From assembly GCA_012932295.1 (NCBI GenBank), contig JAAONU010000003.1, forward strand, positions 27,452,361-27,516,360: 64,000 nt of DNA. Reading direction: 5' to 3'. Below, piece by piece: positions 35,569-48,804 of the stretch. The translations under genes were made by a program, and so were the position numbers. Below the pieces are notes generated by a model, which was not told the DNA's origin, did not search any database, and saw only the letters and a list, made by a program, of their open reading frames with translations. Numbering within the stretch: position 1 is the first letter of the stretch; every line of letters starts with the position of its first letter. Source of the DNA: Cyclina sinensis (Eukaryota; Mollusca; Bivalvia; Venerida; Veneridae).

Positions 35569-37018
35569 TGTAAGGGAATGCCTCCCTTACAGGATTATTA
35601 TTTTAGTCAATAAGATGTATTTTTGTATTCATAGTTAAATTGTTTGAGTTAAACTTTGACATACCTATGACATGTATTACAACAATAATTCCATTCTTGA
35701 ATTTCTAGAATTGAACTTTAAAATTCCAGCTTTCTCTCTTAATATTGTAGTACAATGTGTGTATGAAGATGTCTTTATCAGTCAATGACCTAGAAATGCA
35801 TTGTCTCTGTTGAAATGTAGTGTTTATCTACTAGGGCTCCTTTCTGGACAATTGAAAGGTTTACATGTTTAATACTGAGGAATTTCATTCATAAAAATGT
35901 GGGTCAAGAAGGCAAGGACTACTTTTTCTATTGTTGGAGTGGCTGGCTTTTCATGAGTTTAATGTCATTTTACTTGAAATTTCGCAGAAATGTTCTTTGT
36001 AAAAATTAAATGAAGAGCCACGATTGAGCCACGAACGATAGGCTGTAATTCATTATTTGTTGTGTTATATTTTTGTGCTCTGTATAGAAATAGTAAGTAT
36101 TTTTGTCTTGTATTCCTACACTTGGCTAAAATGCACGTGGCTCTTCAAGAATACAGACGCAATAGGTCATTTTCTTTGTTGTATTATGTAGTATTTCAAA
36201 ATTTATTAGAGAGCCGCGATTGAGCCACGCGCGGGATGACTGTTTTAATTGTCAATTTTTGATTTTTGTCAGGGGCTCATCACATAGGTGATGAAATGCC
36301 AGTCCTTTCATTGGCTGAGGCTGTCACATGGTATACCCAGGAAAAGTATATAAGTAAGAGAAGCAGGCAGCCTCAGCATCTTCTCAATCTTCTTCAAAAA
36401 TCATATCAAAGCTTAAACATCTTCTTTCTTATATTAAAAACAGTGCAATACTGGACATTATTGAGAGCAAGGTACTTTATTTATACACTTTTCTGCTCTG
36501 TTTAAGAATGATTTTGTTCAACAATAATTTTGTGAATTATTAAACTTTAACAAGAACTTTAAAGATGATAAATTACCATATGATTAACAATCAGAGATGT
36601 TATATTGGACTTAGAATAAATAACTTAAATAAAATGTGATAATTAAGCACTGATATAGAAGATCCCGTTACATAGACTGAGTCTCACACTGGAATTATAA
36701 GCTTTTGATTTTCGATCTTCGCTGTATTAAAGCTGATAATCAACAATCGCTTTGTTGTTTGTATGGAGTACAAGGGTTGCCATGATTTACCAGTTTGTAT
36801 GTGCTATCAAGAAGGGTTGGTAGCATATGCATACTGGTTATTCTTCCCATGATGCCCCAGCCCCTATGAGGTTAACGAGGTGCGGTAGCCATTACACATG
36901 GCCGGCAAACGGTTAGACTTGGGTGTACGTCTCATTACCATAAGGGCCTTAGACACCGCCATCCTTGACTATAAGGCATTCCTCGATAGATGTGTATACC
37001 GATGCGAGGTACCTTACA
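35569..37018 (+). repeat. 3' LTR of retrotransposon 2
   Basis: 1450 bp, matching 26094-27543 with one difference seen by eye. It is followed by GTAT, the same four bases that precede the 5' LTR. Confidence 0.95.
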
Positions 37019-37136
37019 GTATGTACTTTGCAAAGTTCTTTGGCCACAGCTCGATTCGTGGTATTCATACTAATCACTTGAATGAAAAATTGTTCTGCAT
37101 GTATGACATTTTTGGAAAAAAGTGTTTAGTACAAGT

Positions 37137-37256
37137 ACATGATCTCGTATTGCACATGATCTCGTATTGCACATGATCTCGTATTGTACATGATCTCATA
37201 TTGTACATGATCTCGTATTGTACATGATCTCGTATTGTACATGATCTCGTATTGTC
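37137..37256. repeat. 17 bp minisatellite, ~7 copies
   Basis: The unit CTCGTATTGCACATGAT repeats about seven times, with TGTAC replacing TGCAC in the later copies. It begins about 120 bp beyond the 3' LTR of retrotransposon 2. Open frames on both strands here arise from the repeat because the unit contains no stop in those frames. Confidence 0.9.
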
Positions 37257-40200
37257 ACATCTCATTCGGAAGTCTTGACATTTGTGTTTTTATTTTTCAA
37301 CAGAGCAAGGAACAAAACAGAACAACTGCAACCTGTTTAAAGGATAATTTATGCCCCAAGTGTCTTCGTCAATGTAGTATTTTAATATTAAATGCTGAAC
37401 AAAACACATTACGTTGAATATATATACATGTATGCAAAATGCCTTCTACCTGGTAATATAAAAAAATTAAACTATAAATCATTTATAAGAAGGGTTGTTG
37501 GAAGCACAACACAGTTTGTTGCATTAAATGACTCAAAAGTTTAGCTATTTTTCGGCTTTTTTCATAGGAACAGACACAGTTTTGGTGAAAAATAAGGGAG
37601 CAAGACCGGTTCCTATCGGACTTGTAAGGAACACATGAGGCAGTCAATTAACCTACTCATACATCTTTAGGCAGGCTTAGCCAACCTAAGCAGGTACCCA
37701 GTACTAGGTGCAGTTAATAGTATGAATGACCGAGGAATATTCCCCATATCTATACCACATCGGAATTTATTTGATTTGGCCGGGTTTTTAGCTCATGGCC
37801 TCGGGATTGCAGTCGAGCCCAAAAGTCTTTCCCTAAAGCTTCCGTACGGGAGGAAACCATGCTTGTAAAATGGAGTTAATTAAATCATCTGTGAAACGGG
37901 AATTGTTTGATTTGAATACAAACCAATCTTTCGTATTTTCAAAAGTGGAAATAAATCTACGCAGAAGTAACTTTTAGGCTTTATCATTTTCTACACAGGA
38001 AATATTTTTTGCGACACTTAGTCTTTCATGAATGGTTCATTGCTGAGCATTTAATTCTTGAAAGGTTTGTTTTTAGAATTTTTACATTAGAGACTTCTGT
38101 GACATTTGATTTTTAAGCATTATGGTTTTTTATGCATTGTCAAACAAATCAGTCTTTTAAAGTTTGCATCTAAAAATTCCTACATTGTCGTTTAAATTTT
38201 TTTGTAACATTTGCATTTAAGCACGCTGTGCATGTTGCATTGCTGAGCACTTCAATCTCTTCAGTTTAGAACTTCAGCAGAGAGATATCTGTAATGTTTG
38301 CACGTATGTATTTACTAGCATGTATTTCTGAATATATACAATCAAAATTCACCTCTTTGTTTATAGTGTTAAATTTGACAGGTTGTAACAAGTCGTGTAG
38401 ATTGTCGCTATTAGTTTGACCGACCGGAAGGACATGGGTTCGATTCCTGTAAAAATCATTTCTTCTTCTTCAGTTTTCTTGGTGTATAGAAGCATAAACT
38501 TATGTTTTTTCATAGTATATTAACTTCTCTTTTATATTAAAGAAACCCATTTTCAAGCTAAATCTGTGAGTTAGTCGCTTTAAAATAAAACCTTTTTTTG
38601 CCACACATGGCAATGGGAATTTGAAAACAGTTTATTTTTATAATTACATTAATTAGTTAATTTTTAATTCGAATACATTACGTTACATATTTGACACTTA
38701 CTAGTTTAAATGCACAACCGCGGCAAAAATTAGTTCTTATTCAGAATCAGTCGAGAAAAATCTCGGAAGTTTCTTTGTTTTGGTTTAGAACGTATAAATG
38801 GTAAATACTTAAAAATGAGAGACATTCCTGATAACAAATTATATCCCTTACTCAGATAACATCAAAAGTAGACCAAATAGCACATTGGTCCTTTCAGCTG
38901 GAATCCTCTGACTTTATCTTTGTTTCTAATTGTGATGGTCTTGACTTTTAGTTGTGAAAATTGGCACTTATATATTAAATAAAAAGTTAGAATCATCAAA
39001 AAACAAAGATAATGGTGTTAACAAAACATGTTGCTAAACTTAATGTGCAATCTGACTACCACCGTTGCAAATAATTATGCTTAATTATCACCATACGAAA
39101 AGAGAAAATAGCGATAAAAGCAGAGGAATCCAAATGGAAGGATCAATGTAATATCAGAGAGTATTCAGGTTAGATAATCCACTAATGCCCCCCCCCCCCC
39201 ATTGATAAAGGTACATAAAAATTTAATGTGATAAAGACTGACATGCTAAGAAAAATGTGACAACTAATTTAGATACGGTACGTTTCCTTGAGATAAATTT
39301 CGACACGGATTCCACTTATGTAAGGTTCATTTAACTTCATTTATTATTTAAAAACACAATACTGAAAATAAATATCTAACAGAAATGTTCGTGCAGACCA
39401 GAAATGTTGCACTTTTTACGGCGGTATCGTAAGCTTGTTGTCAGCTTCCGAGTGTAGCGGGCATATCACTTGCCTCAGAAACACTCCAAAAGAAGCTGCA
39501 ATTATCCATGAAGAGGACATTTTGAGCGTTTCTAAATAAAAAGAGGAATATATAAAAGATGTTTTTGAAAGTTTAAACTCATATGAGCAATCACTATGTC
39601 ATATTGGAAAAAAATGCAATTTTGATTATAACCTTTAAAAACATCTCTTGCTTTCGGCCATTTTCATATACAATGTAATAAATAAAAGTAATATGGCAAA
39701 GTCGATGGCGGCTGTCGGAATTATCTGAAGATTGGATTTCCGCCGCTTAAGTGTGTTCACAAAAAATAACCCAATAAAAAAGAACGTTATTTTCTTTTTA
39801 ATTCCAGCGAAATGGATTTTACGTAGAGTGCGGAGGTTATGATGGAGAGAACTGGCCAAACACTTTGTTCTTTGAACGTTTCCGGAACTGGACCGGCATG
39901 ATTGAAGGCAATCCTTTCATGTACAAGCGACTTAAATGGAAAAATAATAAAGCCTATACATTGAATGCGTGTCTAAGTTTAAGAAACTACCCAGTTGTAT
40001 TAAGTATTCAATATTTCATATTTAAGTTACTTTTCACTTTTACATATTTTATCTATGCAAAAAGGACATCTATTACTTTTAATGATTCATTGAAAAAAAG
40101 TAGTCGGTATATTCTTCATATCTGTCTTGAACGTTTATTTATAATTATTTTTAAGTCTGATCGGTACGGTAGTTTTGGTTCGGAAACACCAGTTCTATCA

Positions 40201-40742
40201 CCAATATCAGTAGAAAAACAAGGTTCGACGATGTCATTATGATCACAAGCTATCTTCGCTTTCTTCGGCGTTACTTTTTCTTGTAATCTTATATAAACTG
40301 TTTTGTTGACACACTTGCTAAAAGTAAGGTCAAGTTACCTTAAAACAAACGACAATTAAGTGAAATTGCTTAATTCGTTCCTTTTTATCTTCTAACCTTA
40401 TCAGTTAGCAAGCCTACCACTTGAACAAGAAAGACAGGAGAAAAAACTTTATATCTGTAAAATGGATCTATCCGTATATTGTTTATTACAACTTATTCTC
40501 ATTTCAGGTAACAGTTCTTGCTGAAAGTAAGCCAGACCTCGGAAGGATAGTTAATGCATCCGAAAACAGAACAAAGTAACAGGTATATGTTGAAGTCCAA
40601 TGTTCTCCTCTCTGTTCAGTTTTGTTGATGCTTAATCAACTTCACGTGGACTATTTCAGCTTAGATATTGTAGGGACTGAGCGACCTTTATTAGATTCAA
40701 TTCGATGGAATAAAATTGATATTAAACTTTTTTCTATAGAGC
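37257..40742. other. Gene-free stretch with weak repeats
   Basis: No gene is supported. A phrase 'CATTGCTGAGCA' recurs about 200 bp apart (near 38039 and 38241) inside similar AT-rich sequence, suggesting a decayed tandem pair. GGTTCGATTCC at 38438-38448 is a perfect B box but I cannot identify an A box. A run of 14 C lies at about 39187-39200. Confidence 0.5.
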
Positions 40743-42509
40743 CACCCTTACTAAACGGTGGCTCTTTCACATTTTGGTGATCTGTTTAAATGAGAGCCCT
40801 CGACACATCCGTTGTAGAGCCCTCGACCAAAACAAAGCTGAAAAAGGTAAGCACATTTTATAAAAATATACGTTTTTAAAGAGCATGCTTGTTTTTCAAA
40901 AATCGAAGAATGTCATGCCACGTAGAACATTTTTCTCATCATTTTAGATGCAATTTCGATAAGAAATACCCCATAATGACGTTGCTAGAACTTGTACCAA
41001 ATATCAACTCGTGTGTTTTCTTTTACGAGGAGACACATCTTGAGTGATTTCTTTACCGTGAAGTAGGTGTTGGCCCACATAATCGGCATGTAACATTGTT
41101 CCAACCTCCTCTTTGGCTCAACACTAAAAATATTTCACAGATTTCTGTTAAAAACAAAATACATTTTTTCAAATGTGATCGAGCCATCGACAATGTGATG
41201 GCGCCATCGGCAATGTGAAAGAGCCCTCGAAAATGTGATGGAGCCAACACCATCATTCATTAAGTGTTAATATTGTGGAATTATACCAATTAAATTCATG
41301 TATAGATTAAATTGCATGAGTTGATACTTACTTTCTTAAAATGTTTCGAATAATTGTTCAATCAGATTCGTTCATATGAACTAGTTTTTCATTACTCTAT
41401 AATTGTATATGCAAAGTTTAATTACAGATAACGGTCTTTAGAAGTAAACTAAGAACAGAGTAGCGATTAGCACGAAAAAGAAAATTTCGTCAAATCAATG
41501 CAACACGACTCAGAAGTTATTGTCAAAACAATGAACATAAATAAAAGAAACATGGGGGGGGGGGGGGAATTTTTTCGAGGCACCACATCGGCGAAAACGA
41601 ATAAAAGAAAACGCATCCAAGGTTCAAGTTCTACAAAGCAAATCAAATACTCTATGTTAAAGACAATATTTTCGGCAACTAAACATTTGACACCTAGAAA
41701 AACATCAAAAAGAACATTGAATTGTTCACTTGAAAGCCATTCAATCAGTGATGAAGAAGTTATTTGTACCCATTAGACGAGATTTTTTACAGATAGCGAT
41801 GTAGCAGATACTGAAGAACCTATCTCAATTAGTTCGGAATATGAAGCAGAAGACATTAAAAACAATATACCCAATGATGCTCGATTTGAAGACAAAACAA
41901 TATCCGGTGTTTTCAATAAGTTGTACCAATTTTTGAAAAAAAAAAGAAATCAGATCGTCGCTTTTTAACATAAAATATTAACACTTAATGAATGATGGTG
42001 TTGGCTCCATCACATTTTCGAGGGCTCTTTCACATTGCCGATGGCGCCATCACATTGTCGATGGCACAATCACATTTGAAAAAATGTGAGTATTTTGTTT
42101 TTAACGGAACTCTGTGAAATATTTTAAGTGTTGAGCCAAAGAGGAGGTTGGAACTATGTTACATGACGATTATGTGGGCCAACACCTACTTCACGGTAAA
42201 GAAATCACTCAAGATGTGTCTCCTCGTAAAAGAAAACACACGAGTTGATATTTGGTACAAGTTCTAGCAACGTCATTATGGGGTATTTCTTATCGAAATT
42301 GCATCTAAAATGATGAGAAAAATGTTCTACGTGGCATGACATTCTTCGATTTTTGAAAAACAAGCATGCTCTTTAAAAACGTATATTTTTATAAAATGTG
42401 CTTACCTTTTTCAGCTTTGTTTTGGTCGAGGGCTCTACAACGGAAGTGTCGAGGGCTCTCATTTAAACAGATCACCAAAATGTGAAAGAGCAACCGTTTA
42501 GTAGGGGTG
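40743..42509. mobile_element. Foldback-type element with ~530 bp inverted repeats
   Basis: Arms at 40743-41274 and 41974-42509 are inverted copies (about 95% alike by eye), starting CACCC(T/C)TACTAAACGG. AGAGC at 40738-40742 and 42510-42514 is a plausible 5 bp target duplication. The arms contain short tandem subrepeats built on GAGCC(A/C)TCGA-AATGTGA, both at the inner end (41160-41250) and near the tip (gagccctcgac twice around 40795-40830). Arms with internal subrepeats are typical of foldback transposons. The 699 bp core holds a small broken ORF but no recognisable transposase. Confidence 0.85.
41498..41968 (+). pseudogene. Small ORF inside the foldback element, one stop
   Basis: The frame runs from the ATG at 41498 to a TAA at 41966-41968, interrupted only by a TAG near 41774. 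It would give about 156 residues: a basic, Lys/Arg/Thr-rich first half (KTNKRKRIQG) and an acidic middle (SDVADTEEPISISSEYEAED), ending KKKRNQIVAF. A run of 14 G at about 41552-41565 falls within it, so the reading frame at the start depends on the exact G count. I recognise no domain. It may be a captured gene fragment or the tail of a lost transposase. Confidence 0.4.
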
Positions 42510-42911
42510 AGAGCGCAGGTACTGGCTGGGCGGAAAAGAAAATTTGACATCCTATATGAGAGATAAAGGCTATGAGCACTTGACAAAAATAACACATCCT
42601 TAAGTTCCTGATTTAATATTTAAGCAAAGATATTAATTAATCCTTATATAATTTCTAATTTGTAAACATTGTTGGACGATCTTATGGCGTCAATAAAAGG
42701 CTTGTTGTGTTTCATCAGGAATATTTGTTGGAATTACAGAATGTTGTCCTTTGTTCATTGATAGTTTTTTTGTTGCATGTATGTCTACATACAAAAGCTA
42801 CCTTATAGGGACATACCATAAAATAAAACGACGATGTAACTGCATATGAATATTATTGGGTTGTTCTGCACAAAATAATAATGATTTATTATGTGAATAA
42901 ATTTGTTCAAA

Positions 42912-43300
42912 CTAGGTATGGGAACGAATATTGAAATCAATATTCAAATATTCGTTTTGCAATTTTCGAATATTCAATTTTCGGAAGATCAGTCTGTTAT
43001 CCGAATTAGGTATCCGAATATTTGTACTGTTTTCATTTAGCTATACGAGTTCGGGAAAACTGCTATGTATAACCAGGAAATGGCTTATTTAATGGAAAAT
43101 TTAAATGAAATACTTATTAAATGATTTGTACCTATACACAATATATTCTTTTTAAAAAAAATCGAATGATTGTAACAATTATGGACTGCTGAATAAAATG
43201 GCAGGTCAGGATACTCAAAAACAAATAATATTATTTCAATATTGTTCGGCGAAGATGAAACTAAAAACAAGAATGTTGAAATATTTATAAATCCAATTCA
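42912..43300 (+). repeat. Dispersed repeat, copy 1
   Basis: Begins GGTATGGGAACGAATATTG and continues through 'TATCCGAATTAGGTATCCGA', 'ATGGCTTATTTAATGG' and a block near GAAACTAAAAACAAGAATG. The same order of blocks, diverged, recurs at 44812-45235. The head is rich in self-complementary GAATATTC. Confidence 0.65.
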
Positions 43301-44811
43301 CACAATATTTAAAACTAGCGTCAAGGTAAACGTTCTAATCTAAATGTACACGAGCAGAGTAAAACGGTTGATGTGTAGAGTGCAATAAAGCATTGAACTT
43401 AAAACATAAATTATATTTATATATTAAATTAATTCACTTTTATAATGAGATATACGGCTCTGTGTCGTCTTGGTGAATGTGAAAGACATGGCCAGCTGCT
43501 TATGTTTGTTTTGTGTGTGCAATTACAAGCAAAATGAAAACAACAGCAACAACATTAACTTGTAAAATGTTCTGTTAACAGACTTACACAGAATACTACT
43601 ATAACATGACTTATATACAAAAATACTCAAATGTTTAAGGATGAAAAAGTTGTCCGTTTTGATCAATTCTATCTTTTTGTTTTGCCATGTTAAGTCGTTT
43701 CATGAAAAAAAATGGATATACTCTTTCTTTTGCTATATCATCTTTGACCTTCTAACTTTAAGTGAAATTTGTCTTCTAATATTGCAGAAACGGCATAGTC
43801 TTTCATTTTAGGGAGTACAAATATTGTATAAAGTTATACTTGATAAATATCAATATCTACATTGATACAAATGACGTTTTACACAATATTACTACATATG
43901 GACAATACATGTAATACAACAGTGTTTTTTCAAAGGTACATGAAACAAAATGTGTGAATAAACCGGTATTAGTGACTATGTAATAACTGACTATTAATGT
44001 AACAAATAAATAGAGGATATTCAAGTTTTTTTTTATAGCAATTGAACGACCAGGATGAGCTAAAAACAGGGGAAATACCATGGTAGTCTCTGTTAAAATG
44101 AAATACTTGACAATAGCGTATATCCAAGTTAAGAGAAACACAGAAATCACATATACTTTTGTGTAAGTAAACTGTTCATAAAAAAAGCAACAAAATCATG
44201 TGAGCAAATAATTAAGATGTGAAAACAGCAGATAAACAATCTAAAATGTATAAGAATAATACTGCAAATATATATTCTGCCTTAAAAGCAATGATACTGA
44301 CAACACAGAAGTTAACGGAACCTAATTTCTTGACTCCATGACCATGTTCAAAACATTCAGTGCTGTTTTACTAGATGTAATATGGATATCAATCTACTCA
44401 GATTTGTCCTAGACCTACATAATGACTAAGTAGAATAACCACTTGTAGCAAGTTTATAATGTGACACATACATCCAGCCTTACACGAAGTAAACTTGGAT
44501 TGAGTCCTATTCTATCAGACACTTTAAAAAGCTTGTTTTAAGGTATTGATAATTTCATAATAATAATAATTACAGACTGGATCTTACCTTTTGTATAGGA
44601 AATGTGGCATGAAATTAATTTAAGGCAAAACATGGTCATGATGAAACCCCAAATGTTTTCATTGAAATGTTTTATTCCATTAATTACATTATTTATGACC
44701 AAGATATTTTGAAATCTGTGCTTATCAATAATCAACTGAAGGTGTTTCAAGAAAAGCATTAAAATATATACATTATTATATACGTTATATACAAGTAAAA
44801 GGTTATCAAAA

Positions 44812-45235
44812 AGTAGGGATTGGAACGAATACTGAAATCAGTATTCTAATATTTGGTTTGCAATATTGGAAAAGATTCTAATTTTCGATTTTCGGACGTT
44901 CCATCAGTTATCCGAATTTCGATATCTGAATATAGGTAGTGTTTAAATGTTTTCGTTTAGACTAACGTGTTTCGGGGAAAAAGCAATGTATAAACAAGAA
45001 ATGGCTTGTTAAATGGAAGCCTTAAATACTTTTTGTAATTGGCATAAATACAATACTATATATTCCGTTCTTTTAAACGCGAATTGTCGCCATAAATACG
45101 GACAGTTGAAATAATGTAGCAAGGCTTTTTTTCGGTCAAGATTCGGGAAAACAGGTAAATATATTGACATTGATAGTTTAATCATCATGCAAACTAAAAG
45201 CAAAGATGTTAAAAACATTTTAAGCACATTTATTA
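44812..45235 (+). repeat. Dispersed repeat, copy 2
   Basis: Begins AAGTAGGGATTGGAACGAA and carries the same blocks as 42912-43300 in the same order and orientation, ending near CAAACTAAAAGCAAAGATG. It is diverged, so both are old copies of one family. Confidence 0.65.
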
Positions 45236-46160
45236 TGGGAAAATATTTGAGTTATTCTGGTTGACTTGTCAACAAAACAACATTAGTATTATCAACAGAG
45301 TCGAAAGCGTGATTGGTTGCACGCATTCGGAATACATCGCCGATTAGCAAACGATTGTTTCAATGCGTAGTAAATTTTATGATTTTTTTTGCGGATGAAC
45401 ACTAAATTACTTACTTGTTATTTTTACAGTTTGATTTGCTAGAAAAATGAAAGTATACCTCATGCTTTCAATATCAACATAATTCTGCAATACAATGAAC
45501 TTTTATCGAAATTGCAATGAAAACTCATACAGCCTGTGGTACTATTTTTCAACGCGAATATACGGATAAGAGGCGGTCATGTAACTGTAACTAGAAAATC
45601 TGGTGTGTAGCTTTAGAAGCTTTTGCTTCTAAAAACTGAGATTTCATTATAAACATGTATACACCATCAGGTATTACACCATTGTTTATAAACTTCATGC
45701 TGAAATTACTTGGTCAAAACAGGAATGTTCAATTGAAATAATGAGTTTTATGCCCAAAGTCGAAAGTTACTTAATGCTATTCTGAATTTCTCAAATTTAA
45801 CACGTAATAACTTTGGTTGAAAAGTAAAATTACAAAACAACTTGCATGTATGTTCTTGCACAAGAAGAAATATCAAAATTATTAAAACAAAACTAGATAA
45901 TTTTCTTTCCATCTTTGTTCAAATACTATTCAAAAGCAATTTAACATTTTCAACTCCTTGGTACCACCATACATAGGAAATAAATCTAAACTTTCGAGAA
46001 ATGTTTTTACAGGTTTTTGGTATTTCTCACTATTATTTGACGTCATATGATAAACTAATTTAATATACTTTACGTCTTGAAATATATTATATTAAATCAG
46101 TATGTTATAACTCTAACAAGTCTTTAAACACGCAAAGGATATCTACCTAGTTTACTATAT

Positions 46161-46928
46161 ATGAAAGTATTTTATGTGTTGACTTCTAACACCTATCCAT
46201 TGTTTACAATATTGCATTGTATACTTCCCAATCTTGTAACCTCATTCAATTTCTCCATTTCATGTAAAGATCACATAATTAAGTCTTCTGAAGTAAAATA
46301 TCTTGGTTTAAATATCGATTGTTTAGTATCGGGAGAAAAAATTGTTAAGAACATTCTTTCAAAAATTAACGGCAGACTATATTTTCTATACCGTTACAAA
46401 AGTTGCCTATCGGAGGAATTAAAGAGACAGCTGTGACCTGCCCTGTTGCTGTGTCACTTTGATTATTCTTGTTCTTCTTGGTATGAAGGTCTGAGTAAGT
46501 CACTGAAACAAAAACTTCAAGTAGCTCAACATAAGGTAGTGCGTTTTATAAAAAACTATAACCCCAGGACTTCTGTGACAAATAATGTTCTTTCTGACCT
46601 TAAAATACTGAATGCCAGCGATAGAGTTAGGCAGTTAAGACTTAATCATATGCATAAAGTGTGTTATAACAGAAGCCCATCATATTTAAAGGACTTGTTT
46701 AGTATGTGTAGAGAAAGTAATTTGAGATCTAGCAATTTTAATTTTGTTTTGCCACAAAATGATTCTCATGTTGCACACACATTTTTCTACAACGCCATAA
46801 GAGACTGGAACTCTTTGCCTGACAACATTAAATCCATCAAAGATATTCAAAGATTTAAAACGAACGTCAAAATGTATTTAAAAAATGAAACTGACAAAAA
46901 AGTGAATAACTTGTTTATATATTACTAA
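46161..46928 (+). pseudogene. LINE reverse-transcriptase C-terminus relic
   Basis: The translated frame shows the end of a CR1/jockey-type LINE ORF2: SEVKYLGLNID, then SKINGRLYFLYRYKSCL, a TGA at 46434-46436, then CHFDYSCSSWYEGLSKSL, QKLQVAQHKVVRFIKNY, and near the end FFYNAIRDWNSLP followed by IQRFKTNVKMYL. Both halves are in the same frame, so one in-frame stop breaks it. No palm domain or endonuclease lies upstream, so this is a 5'-truncated copy, as is usual for LINE insertions. Confidence 0.85.
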
Positions 46929-48600
46929 ATTGATCTGTATGTGATAATTATTTACATGTTTCATGTTTAAATGAAATATAAATTTACAGATATATGTGAT
47001 AAATCAAAAATACCCCCAAGCTTCACAACCATATTTTTAAAAAGTAACAGCAAGTTTGTAGCATAAATTCAGTTTATGTACAATAGACATATAAGGAAAT
47101 CTTACTCCGTAAGATTTTAATTTAAAATCAGGCTTTAAAGTCTGACCATGAATAGTCTCATATGATTCAAGATTCAAGATTTTATCCATAAATAATCCAC
47201 TGGGCTTCAAGCCCATGATGACAAACATTTACATAGTAATATACAGCGGAACAGTGAAATGAACAAATATGAATATGTATATTTTTATGATGTTGGGAAA
47301 GGTATGACATAATACATACATAACACATAACACACAAGTATTTGTTTGTAAGGCGGTCAAGTTTGTCTAAAACAACATTTTTATCGGTAATTGTTACATG
47401 TTCTTGTTAAGATGATGAGTTTACAAATTTTACATTTTTCAAATTTCAAAACCGCTAAGATGATGAAATATTTTCTTAAGAATAACGACGTTACAAAATT
47501 TAATTAAAATAATATAAATCTTATTTTGTTTTCAACTATCAGGAAAAATGTTATGTGTGAATGTTTTACCGACACTTCAAATGTGAAATTGCGTAGTAAA
47601 ATTGTTTATATCAACTTAAAATTTACAGACTTGTTGTTCATTTTAGTGACATAGATCGACCCCATCAAAAGCCTTACCGAAAACGTAAGGCATTGATGGT
47701 CCAGTTATTAGTTACATTCATATAGTTCAAAAGACACGCGACCGCGTGAGACTAATCTTACATTAAAATAAACTATGTAAGATTCGTATCACGGTCTTAA
47801 TAAATTAATTTGTTTAAATATTGGTCACATTTAAATATGTAAACATTAACATAAAGGTGTGTATTCGAGCGCTATAAAACGATTTCATTTTTCATTAAAT
47901 TTAAAATTTATACAGACATATTTACTCTATTAAATATCATTTGTACCATATACTGTTTCATTTCTTGTTTCAAATGCATGATAAACATATTTATTTTATG
48001 CCTACCAATGAAATATAGGGAAATATCAGTGAGATAAAAGTGATAATCCACTGTTTTGAATCAGTGAAATTACCATTTTGATAATCCACTGTTTGTGCCG
48101 GAACTACTTTTCAGGAATTTCCCCACCACGTAAATACAAGAGAATCCGCTGTATTTCAGACAGTGACAGCGAGTAAAATTTATTTACCTTGTTAAATCCA
48201 GTTATAATATTGAATTCCTGAGCCTAACTAGTTGTGAACAATGATGAAATTCGCCATAAATTATTTAAAATGTCTGATTTATTTACATAACTCACATGGA
48301 CAATATCCAATATGGCCGACTTTCAATTCAATTGATTAAATATTACTCGGTATTAATCCGCTTTTATAATTAAAGTATGTATGGCTAAAATTCAATAAAT
48401 ATTGATAAACTGTGTAGAGAAAAATAAATGTTATTTGATGAAAGTGTATTCAGCTTATTTCAGCAGAAGTAAAGTTATCATATGTATTGGAGATTGTCTG
48501 CACTTTTTTGTGCGGAGTAACGGTTTGACCAAAGTACGCATTAACTGATTTGGGGCTCACCATAGGGAATTTATTGAAGGCCCTGAATAAAAATGTCATA
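46929..48600. other. Gene-free stretch; LINE tail relic inside
   Basis: No gene is supported. A short LINE-tail-like segment at about 47160-47235 is listed separately. The phrase GATAATCCACTGTTT occurs twice near 48042 and 48079. Confidence 0.5.
47160..47235 (-). repeat. LINE 3' tail relic
   Basis: On the minus strand the sequence has GGGCTTGAAGCCC, a small hairpin, then AAAATCTTGAATCTTGAATC. A stem plus short heptamer repeats is what I know from 3' ends of CR1/L2-like LINEs in molluscs. It is in the opposite orientation to the relic at 46161-46928, so it is a separate insertion. Confidence 0.4.
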
Positions 48601-48646
48601 AAATACCCATTTTTGACGTGTTGGCATAAAATAAAAAGAAAATTTG

Positions 48647-48793
48647 TTTGTTTTTTAGTGGAAGATGGAAATTTATTTCATCTCGTGAACACCATATGTT
48701 TATATTTTCACTTGTGGCTGCGCCACTCATGAAAATATCACATATGGTGTTCACTCGATGAAATAAATTCTCATCTTCCACAAAAACAAACAA
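48647..48793. mobile_element. Palindromic MITE, ~147 bp
   Basis: The two halves are near-perfect inverted copies around GTGGCTGCGCCAC (48714-48726). Arms run from GTTTGTTTTTTAGTGGAAGA on the left to TCTTCCACAAAAACAAAC on the right. It has no coding capacity; open frames on both strands are a by-product of the palindrome. I could not settle the target duplication. Confidence 0.8.
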
Positions 48794-48804
48794 ATATCCT
48801 CTAT

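Larger units (their letters stand above)
26094..37018 (+). mobile_element. Ty3/gypsy-type LTR retrotransposon 2, 10.9 kb
   Basis: This is a 10,925 bp LTR retrotransposon on the plus strand. It has two 1450 bp LTRs whose ends are mirror images (TGTAAGG...CCTTACA), a 4 bp target duplication GTAT (26090-26093 and 37019-37022), a primer site four bases inside the 5' LTR, and a purine tract touching the 3' LTR. The order is gag, protease, RT, RNase H, integrase with GPY/F-like tail, a 0.6 kb spacer and then an extra ORF. By eye the LTRs differ at one base in 1450 (A near 26437, G near 35912), so the insertion is very recent. pol carries one frameshift inside integrase. The clade cannot be fixed by eye. 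Confidence 0.96.
42515..46160. other. Gene-free AT-rich stretch
   Basis: No gene is supported. It contains the two copies of a ~350 bp dispersed repeat listed separately. Confidence 0.55.

Noticed and set aside
37074..37265. ORF made of a repeated RDHVQYEIM-like peptide
   Set aside because: It is the translation of the 17 bp minisatellite.
39865..40242. 125-codon plus-strand ORF at 39.9 kb
   Set aside because: It is AT-rich, with no motif, no homologous look and no splice context; chance frame length is plausible here.
48550..48793. Overlapping ORFs on both strands near 48.7 kb
   Set aside because: Both are translations of the palindromic MITE.
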